The notes beneath the pieces are model-generated. The model saw only the letters and a program-made list of their open reading frames with translations. It was not told where the DNA came from and did no database searches. From assembly GCA_026770615.1 (NCBI GenBank), contig MU631993.1, positions 26,659-38,084 on the forward strand: DNA of 11,426 bases, read 5' to 3'. Positions 6,136 through 11,426 of the stretch are shown piece after piece; the first letter of the stretch is position 1, and each line of letters starts with the position of its first letter. The position numbers and the translations under genes are program-made. This stretch comes from Pavlovales sp. CCMP2436. Taxonomy: Eukaryota > Haptophyta > Pavlovophyceae > Pavlovales.

Positions 6136-7293
6136 TCACTCCTCCGTGGCGGCGGCGTCGGCCTGCCACTGCTTGCAGCACGGCTTGTGCGCCGGCCACA
6201 TGCGCCGCGTGCAGTCGCCATCGCAGAAGGCGGCCACGCGGCACCGGCTGCACAGCCGCAGCTGGCGCGTCGCGCCGCAGCCCAGACAGCAGGCAGACAC
6301 CAGCTCGCGCAGGCTTGAAATCGAGGCGAGCTTCTCGACCGCCCCCGCATGCCCCAGCCTGGCGAGGAGGGCCAGGTCGCTCACGGCCAGCTGGAGCATG
6401 AAGGACTCGGGCGCGCTCCCCTCGCCAACCGCGTCGAGGTGATGCACGACGTCTACGAAGACTTCATCGGTGCCACCGAGCTCGGACGCGGCGGCGTAGC
6501 TTGCGACCGCCTCCGCCTCGCTCTGCGCCACGCCCCTGCCCTTCTCGAGGCACAAGCCCAGCCTCGCCAGCGCCCGCAGGTCGCGCTGCGCCGCGGCAGC
6601 ACGGTACAGGCGCACGGCCTCGCCCAAATCGCGCTTCGTGCCCTGGCCGTGCTCGCACAGGAAGCCGAGCCAGTACTGCGCAAGGACGACGCCCTGGTCG
6701 GCGGCGAGGCGGAAGTAGCGCGCTGCATCGGCGAGGTTGTGCGCTACGCCGACGCCGAGCCCGTAGCAGTAGCCGAGAGCTTGCTGCGCTTCTGCCAAGC
6801 CCTGATCGACCGCCTGCCTGTACAGCTTCACCGCCCTCGTCTTGTCCTGCACCACGCCGGCGCCCAGGCGATAGCAGGTGCCGAGAGCGTGCTGCCCGGA
6901 CGCCAAGCCCTGCTCGGCCGCCTGCGTGTAGAGCTTTACCGCCTCCTCCTTGTCCTGCACCACGCCGGCGCCCAATTCGAAGCATTGGCCCAGGCCGTGC
7001 TGCGCCTTTGCGAGGCCTTGCTTGGCCGCCTTCCTGAAGAGCCGCGCCGCCTTCTTTTCGTCATGAGCTACGCCATTGCCAGTGAAGTAGCACCTGCCCA
7101 GGTTGTGCTGCGCAGACGCATCGCCCTGCTCGGCCGCCAGCGTGTAGAGCCGCAGCGCCTCGGCCTGGTCCTGCACCACGCCGTTGCCGCGCTCGTAGCG
7201 GAGACCGAGCCTGTTCTGCGCGCCGGAGTCGCCCTGTGCTGCGCGCTCTATAAGCAGGCTGGGATCATCCGCCTCGGCAGCCGCGCCCGCCAT
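6136..7293 (-). CDS. Sel1-repeat protein with C-terminal MYND zinc finger
   Basis: A 385-residue protein from ATG 7291-7293 to TGA 6136-6138; the codon before the ATG is TTG, so I start at the ATG. Residues 23 to about 270 are roughly seven Sel1-like repeats of 36 residues, with the typical GxGVVQDxxEAVKLYxxAAEQG and AQxxLGxCY pattern, forming an alpha-solenoid for protein binding. Residues 336-373 are a MYND finger with all eight ligands: C336, C339, C348, C351, C357, C361, H369 and C373 (CLGC, CSRC, FCDGDC, WPAH). No signal peptide or membrane segment is seen. Sel1 and MYND modules are both protein-interaction domains, so an adaptor role is inferred; the partner is unknown. It has no introns, no breaks and high third-position GC. 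Core copies of the dispersed element lie in its upstream region. Confidence 0.9.
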   Translation of the reverse strand: MAGAAAEADDPSLLIERAAQGDSGAQNRLGLRYERGNGVVQDQAEALRLYTLAAEQGDASAQHNLGRCYFTGNGVAHDEKKAARLFRKAAKQGLAKAQHGLGQCFELGAGVVQDKEEAVKLYTQAAEQGLASGQHALGTCYRLGAGVVQDKTRAVKLYRQAVDQGLAEAQQALGYCYGLGVGVAHNLADAARYFRLAADQGVVLAQYWLGFLCEHGQGTKRDLGEAVRLYRAAAAQRDLRALARLGLCLEKGRGVAQSEAEAVASYAAASELGGTDEVFVDVVHHLDAVGEGSAPESFMLQLAVSDLALLARLGHAGAVEKLASISSLRELVSACCLGCGATRQLRLCSRCRVAAFCDGDCTRRMWPAHKPCCKQWQADAAATEE

Positions 7294-7428
7294 CAAACTC
7301 TTCTTCCCCGAGCCGACGGGGAGTCGGAGATCAAGTGGGGCAGCGGATCAGCCCTCTATCGCCCTCCCTCTGAGGAGGCCGCTGCGCTGGTCCCGAAGGC
7401 AGGCGGAAAGCGATGCGTACAGCCCCAC

Positions 7429-7491
7429 TTGCCTCCTTCCCCCCTCCTCTCAGCGCCAGCCGCAACTCTCCGAGGGCAACGGGGGGAGACG
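7429..7491 (+). repeat. Left flank of dispersed element copy B, separated from its core
   Basis: TTGCCTCCTTCCCCCCTCC and CCGAGGGCAACGGGGGGAG match 4718-4790. In copy A this flank touches the core; here the core begins 325 bp later. The gap holds two CGCTTTTTAAA words (7490 and 7530) and the partial copy C. Confidence 0.6.
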
Positions 7492-7578
7492 CTTTTTAAA
7501 TAGCTCGATCCTCGTTCTCCCGTTCCACCGCTTTTTAAAAGGGCGCCTCCGACCTGATGGCGCTCTGAAGTTTGCCTT

Positions 7579-7609
7579 TTCCGGACGTTTTTATAGATAT
7601 TTACACGCT
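7579..7609 (+). repeat. Dispersed element, partial copy C
   Basis: CCGGACG followed by TTTTTATAGATATTTACACG resembles the right end of the element, closest to the inverted copy D (GGACTTATTTCTAGATATTT on the minus strand). Only the right third is present. Confidence 0.5.
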
Positions 7610-7816
7610 CTCGCCCGTCGATCTCGCGCAACCTCGCCGACCCTGCCTCGCAAACGGCGCGCGAGGCGGCGTGCGAGCGGTCAGCGCTCGAGTCGCAGCC
7701 GCCCATGTTCAACTCGTACACCACAGCTGCCGTCTCCGTCTCCTCAGCTGCCGAGCTGCCGCATGCCAACATTACTTCGAATAGAAATCCGACGGATACG
7801 GAACGATACGGCGGTC

Positions 7817-7929
7817 GACGGTTCCCATGCGCTCAGAAAAGGTGCCCCGACCTGACTGTTTTTCAACGCTTAGATCTGGTTCGACCCATCCGGGAGCGGA
7901 TGTAAATCTAAAAATTTATACACGTACAG
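7817..7929 (+). repeat. Dispersed element, core copy B
   Basis: The best-preserved partner of 4791-4905: GACGGTTCCCATG, GCTCAG, CTGACTGTTTTTCAACGC, GGTTCGACCCATCCGGGAG, TGTAAATCTAAAAATTTA. GGTTCGACCC resembles a Pol III B box (GGTTCGANNCC). It is followed at 7932 by TTACACCGGATCCTCT, which precedes copy A instead. Confidence 0.85.
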
Positions 7930-8100
7930 TGTTACACCGGATCCTCTTTAGGAGGGTATTTGGTTATTATTGAGCAGCAGGCGTGGAGGAGCAATCGGGC
8001 CAAAAGCAAGACGTGGCTGAGATGGCTGGCCTGTGCCGCGCCCGACTGCCACGGCTCGAGCGCGGTGATCAACCGAATTATACTTAACTTAGTTATAACG

Positions 8101-8426
8101 ATGTTGTTAGCAGCCTCCAACGTGGTGGCGAAGGAGGCAGCCAATGTGGCGGCGCAGGAAGCTGAGGGGACAGCGAAGGCAAAGGTGGTGGAAGCGACCA
8201 CCGCTATGCCTAAGTCTACGCCCGCGACACGATCCGCCGCAGCTGCACCGGACAACCACTACGTGCCGACACGCACACAACACGCACCACACTTTCCGGC
8301 CCCGCGACGCCGAAGAACATCATCCCGAACACCAAGACGAGCGCATCATCTGCGCCATTGTCGAAGACAACGAAGCCAGCCGCCAAGGCGAACGCAAAAC
8401 CTGCGCCATCGCCGAGGCAACCTTAG
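8101..8426 (+). CDS. Possible small Lys/Ala/Pro-rich protein with one short intron
   Basis: The ATG at 8101 opens a frame rich in Ala and Lys (LLAASNVVAKEAANVAAQEA, then KAKVVEATTAMPKSTP). After 8262 that frame becomes Arg/His-rich noise, while another frame reads NTKTSASSAPLSKTTKPAAK and PAPSPRQP to TAG at 8424-8426. Removing 8263-8315 (GT to AG, 53 bases, phase 0) would join the two into about 90 residues of uniform composition. The composition resembles basic, disordered chromatin-type tails, but no family is recognised. A simple frameshift would explain the switch equally well. TACTTAACTTAG just before the ATG also looks like an acceptor, so a further 5' exon is possible. Confidence 0.25.
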
Positions 8427-9481
8427 CTGGATGCTCCGGATCCCGGGCTCGGTGCTGCATTTTGACAGCCCTCGGCCCGACGACTCCCCGTCTCGCAACT
8501 GGCATCTGCGGACATGCTTCGGCATTGCAATAGGCTACGACTTACACTGCCAGGCGGCGCGATGTGGACTGCGTCGCTGCGTGGGGCGAGACACGTTACT
8601 GCTGGAGCCAGGCACCGGTGCACAGCGAACCCCCTCCAGGCGGGCGAGGGTTTGATTTCCTTTTATTTATTTTAGTTTTATTTTAAAAGTGGAACTTTGA
8701 AGATACTTTTAGACGTAGAATAGCTGGGAACAACTTCGTTCTTACGGTTTGACATCTGATTCTAACAGGAAGTACCTGAAAATGGCCACGGAAGTGAAGG
8801 TAGTATTTTCAGTACATGAGGGACATACGTCCCCTCATTTTGGAGGCGATTTTCTCGACATTCCGTTCGAAATCAGGTGTCAAGCCGTAGCACCAAAATT
8901 GGTCCCCGTCAAAGTCTGCGTCTAGCGGCATCTTCAATATTCGATAGATCAGCACGAAAACCTCAGTCGTTCAGCTTTTCACTGTGCACCGAGAGCTGGC
9001 TCCAGCAGTGGAACCTATCTTCAACAAAACCCGAACCGAAATCACCTGCTCCGGAGCTCAGTCGGCGTTTTGGTATCACCGCAAGGTGACGCTGGAACTC
9101 AACAGAGTGACGCTCAGACGCTGACACCCGGGGCCACCTAGACGCAGAGACTGCGCCCCAGGCGGTAGAAGTGGCATCATAAAATAACATAACATATAAC
9201 GATATAGCTCGAATGACCAGAATTCCAGACCTCGAACGTCTGCTCACCTGAGTCGAGTCGCCTGCCAGTCAGTACAGTTACTGTTCGCAGAGCATTCCGC
9301 CAGTCTCAACCCCCAGCTCTATACTAGAAATAACCAGTCCCACCAAACAGTACAACAACACGTATCACGCCACGCCCGACTGTGCCCGGCACGCAAACGC
9401 GCACTGAGCGGCCAGGCAGCTCGCCACGCACGTATTATAACTACTGCTCGCGCACCCGGGCTGATGCAAACCTTCCTTTTT
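8427..9481. other. Intergenic, no gene recognised
   Basis: GC falls after 8650, where TTTATTTATTTTAG-type sequence starts. Open frames up to about 95 codons occur on both strands (8963-9247 minus, 8877-9089 plus) but overlap each other and show no domain. A hairpin ATGAGGGAC-ATAC-GTCCCCTCAT (one bulged C) sits at 8816-8838. Confidence 0.4.
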
Positions 9482-9736
9482 GCGCCAGCCGCGGCTGGCG
9501 CCAGTCTTTGCTTTTTGGGACTGGGGCGAAGCCCCAGTCTTTGGGATTTTGGCGGTGGCACAGCCTCCGCCCATCGCCAGTCTGAGGGCGCGCAGCGCCC
9601 TCAGACCACGTGTCAAAAAACGTGGGCCTTAAAATAGCTAAAAACGGCTTAAAAGGGCAAAAAAAATCTTCGGAAGGGGCCTCCGGCGGCGCCTCCGGCG
9701 GGGCCCTCCCGAAGGGTCCTCCGAGGGCCCTTCGGG
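9482..9736. repeat. Dense array of GC-rich hairpins
   Basis: Consecutive inverted repeats fill this stretch: the perfect palindrome GCGCCAGCCGCGGCTGGCGC (9482-9501); GACTGGGGC-GAA-GCCCCAGTC (9519-9539); GGCGGTGGC-ACA-GCCTCCGCC (9551-9571, one mismatch); a 12-bp stem GTCTGAGGGCGC with GCA loop (9580-9606); CCACGT/ACGTGG (9606-9625); and CCCGAAGGG with CCCTTCGGG (9708-9736), plus an imperfect stem at 9668-9714. CCAGTCT begins at 9501, 9534 and 9577. An AT-rich gap lies at 9629-9667. Such arrays are typical of some algal mitochondrial and plastid intergenic DNA, so an organelle-derived insertion is a possibility, not shown. Confidence 0.85.
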
Positions 9737-10452
9737 GGGCCTGAGAGATATTCCAAGAGCCTGCGCCGCGACGGCCGCTGCAAAATACTATGTACGTAGT
9801 CAACTTGTCACCTAGGCGGATATCGAAGACGTGTCACAGTCACGCAGTGTGTCACATATGCCCAGGCTTTCCTTTTTTGGAGCTAAAACGGCTCAGTCTT
9901 TGGCAACTGAAGGTATCAGCTGGCAGGTTATTTTGATAAGGTTTTGCAGCCCGGTCGCGCACAACGCGCTCATCGTCCAAACGGGCCGTTTATTTAAGCT
10001 AGCCCACCACATTGTCGCACCAAGCAGACCGCGACGATCAAGAATTTCAAACGCAAATTAAAGAGCCAGCAGGCCCGAAGTCTATCCAAAAAAACATAAT
10101 CATGAGCCAGCAAGCCCACCAAAATCCACACCCCAAAGACCTGTGCCTGAGACCCACCGGGGCCCGTAAAGGCATGGGATAGACTGGCAGCCTAACGAAA
10201 AAGTGTGATTTTCTGTCCTCCCGGGCAAGAATCAATCGCAATATGTGATGCATGCTACCGACACGAAATATGATGTTTGTGATTCGCGAACGAAGGTGTA
10301 CTCCGCTGGAGCAGACGCGCTGCATGTCCAAACGACGAAGGAGATGCAGCGGAGGTCGGTCAGTGCATCAAATGATAATTATACGTGCGCTTGCTTGACT
10401 CCTAGCGCAGTGCCGAACGGGTTACGGTCGGTATCCGTGTGACCGTGCGACC
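9737..10452. other. Intergenic, nothing recognised
   Basis: Only short overlapping open frames without domain signal. The sequence is mixed in composition and holds no clear repeat except scattered GTGTCACA words near 9831-9856. Confidence 0.4.
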
Positions 10453-10545
10453 GGAGTAGATCCCTCGACCCAAGTGTTTTTCATTGATTTGGTCTGACAG
10501 TGCGAGCTTTCCAGGCGGACGCTAAACTAGATACTAAGTGACGCA
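10453..10545 (+). repeat. Dispersed element, diverged copy E
   Basis: GAGTAGATCCCTCGACCC, AAGTGTTTTTCATTGATTTGG and, further on, GGACGCTAAACTAGATACTA line up in order with copies A, B and the inverted copy D (GGACTTATTTCTAGATATTT). GTCTGACAG at 10492 matches ACCTGTCAG of copy D. Identity is visibly lower than between A and B. Confidence 0.5.
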
Positions 10546-10558
10546 TTATTATTATTAT
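10545..10558 (+). repeat. ATT microsatellite
   Basis: Just under five ATT units, directly after element copy E. Confidence 0.8.
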
Positions 10559-10581
10559 GAACCGACATGAACCGACGATGA

Positions 10582-10607
10582 TGAGAGGACTCGAGCGGAA
10601 TAAATTA
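10582..10607 (+). repeat. Second copy of the zinc-finger stop/AATAAA segment
   Basis: TGAGAGGACTCGAGCGGAAT followed by AAATTA matches 4608-4633 with one difference. Nothing finger-like precedes it, so it is either the relic of a lost gene end or part of a repeat that supplied the 3' end of the zinc-finger gene. Confidence 0.7.
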
Positions 10608-10714
10608 CACAAATGCATACATTCCGACGGGCGTTGGCATGCGCCCGCTGCAGGTTCCCTGGGACGGCGTCTAACTTATACTCCGACGTAGGTTTGTCTC
10701 GCAGTAGTGAGCGG

Positions 10715-10960
10715 TCAGGGCTCGACTGCCCAGAGGCCGAGCACCTCGGTCACCGACGCTGCGCCCGGCGGCGGCCACGCGCCCACCGACGTCGCGCTGC
10801 TACCTCCCGCAGCTGCGCCCGTCTTTCCAGACACAGCTGCGGGCGGGGGCGTTGGCGGCGTCGTGGGTGAGGGCCGGCCCGCGCGCGCGGTGTCGTGCGC
10901 GAGCTCGGCGAGGTCGGTGCGCATGAGGCCGGCGAGGACGAAGTCGGCATCGATCCTCGA
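10715..10960 (-). CDS. Exon-like frame, unknown protein
   Basis: On the minus strand a frame opens just after TTTACTTTAG (AG at 10961-10962) and runs 81 codons to TGA at 10715-10717. The first part reads RIDADFVLAGLMRTDLAEL and looks like structured protein. The remainder is Pro-, Ala- and Gly-rich (PSPTTPPTPPPAAVSG). Codons are GC-ending. No domain is recognised. The acceptor context suggests a last exon whose 5' exons would lie above 10960; none is evident in the AT-rich sequence there. The plus strand is also open here, which weakens the call. Confidence 0.3.
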   Translation of the reverse strand, partial: SRIDADFVLAGLMRTDLAELAHDTARAGRPSPTTPPTPPPAAVSGKTGAAAGGSSATSVGAWPPPGAASVTEVLGLWAVEP

Positions 10961-11069
10961 CTAAAGTAAAATAGTAATAATAGCGCACAGCAAGTTATTG
11001 CCTGTGAAACGGCAAGCGGTGCCGCTAAAGTCACTTTTAAAATCGAGAAAAATAAAGTTGGCTGATAAT

Positions 11070-11162
11070 AGCGTGTAAATATCTAGAAATAAGTCCGTCC
11101 CCTGACAGGTCTCCACCGGACCCAAGCGTTGAGAAAACACTCGGATCAAGGGACCTAAGCAG
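11070..11162 (-). repeat. Dispersed element, inverted copy D
   Basis: Read on the minus strand: GCTTAGGTCCCTTGATCCGA, GTGTTTTCTCAACGCTTGGG, GACGGACTTATTTCTAGATA and TTTACACGC, in the same order as copies A and B. It is the only copy on the opposite strand. Confidence 0.65.
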
Positions 11163-11218
11163 AATAGTAATACATCAGCTTGATGATGTGTCACACCGCT
11201 AGCCAGAACCCCCTGCAT

Positions 11219-11238
11219 ATAGATAGATAGATAGATAG
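11219..11238 (+). repeat. ATAG microsatellite
   Basis: About five ATAG units. Confidence 0.9.
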
Positions 11239-11295
11239 GATTCATAAGCGTGTTATCATCATCCGTGGGGTGGAGATGGTCAGGTGTGGCGGAGT

Positions 11296-11426
11296 AAAAA
11301 AAAAAAAAAAATCAATGTGAATTTGCTTCATAGTAGAAAATTCAGGAAAATTCATATAAACTTAAAATCAAATACGAGAAATACTGGCACGAAGGCGTTT
11401 TCTATTGCTACCCCCCCCCCCCCCCC
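11296..11426. other. Poly-A run, AT-rich tail and terminal poly-C run
   Basis: A16 at 11296-11311 is followed by AT-rich sequence without a gene, and the window ends in C16 (11411-11426). A homopolymer at the very end often marks where an assembly stops; whether the contig continues cannot be seen. Confidence 0.6.

Noticed and set aside
6349..7503. Plus-strand open frame of 384 codons opposite the Sel1 gene
   Set aside because: Open because of GC-rich codon bias of the real gene on the other strand; no domain.
7853..7900. tRNA gene around GGTTCGACCC
   Set aside because: The flanks do not form T-arm or acceptor stems and no anticodon arm fits.
11411..11426. Telomere at the right end
   Set aside because: It is a pure C homopolymer with no mixed telomere unit such as CCCTAA.

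Overview
The window looks like nuclear DNA of a GC-rich eukaryotic microbe, most likely a microalga or similar protist. The reasons are tandem C2H2 zinc fingers, a Sel1-repeat protein with a MYND finger, exon-like fragments that start right after pyrimidine-AG acceptor sequences, AATAAA signals, simple repeats, and large non-coding stretches. No operons, Shine-Dalgarno signals, rRNA or tRNA were seen. I cannot name the species from sequence alone; a haptophyte or another GC-rich alga is my guess, not a result.

Layout. 1-724 holds a short repeated C-terminal peptide tail (copies at 1 and 404, a shorter one near 2053) and two exon-like or decayed open frames. 725-2720 is repeat-rich: C-rich tracts, two copies of a G-run plus TACGTTCAACGTTA block, small GCA-triloop hairpins, a clean 12-bp hairpin and a G-rich minisatellite. 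2721-4610 (+) encodes a protein of 18 tandem C2H2 fingers in 90-bp units. Its frame is broken twice (a 1-base loss near 3117 and a 7-bp tandem duplication at 4494-4507), and the two changes restore the original frame. 5143-5483 (-) is the last part of an acyl-CoA synthetase-like (AMP-binding) enzyme, interrupted by an in-frame TAG and lacking upstream exons. 6136-7293 (-) is the best intact gene: about seven Sel1 repeats followed by a MYND zinc finger. 8101-8426 (+) may be a small Lys/Ala/Pro-rich protein with one short intron. 9482-9736 is a dense array of GC hairpins in the style of algal organelle intergenic DNA. 10715-10960 (-) is an unidentified exon-like frame. The window ends in simple repeats, a poly-A run and a poly-C run.

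Two sets of repeats tie distant parts together. A diverged element of about 90-115 bp (core words TGTTTTTCAACGC and AAATCTAAAAATTTA) occurs about five times on both strands, near 4791, 7579, 7817, 10453 and, inverted, 11070. Its flanking pieces are arranged in a permuted order in two copies. A 26-bp sequence covering the zinc-finger stop codon and its AATAAA recurs at 10582. No functional cooperation between the genes can be inferred: this is a mosaic of one intact gene, one frame-disrupted repeat gene, fragments and repeats.
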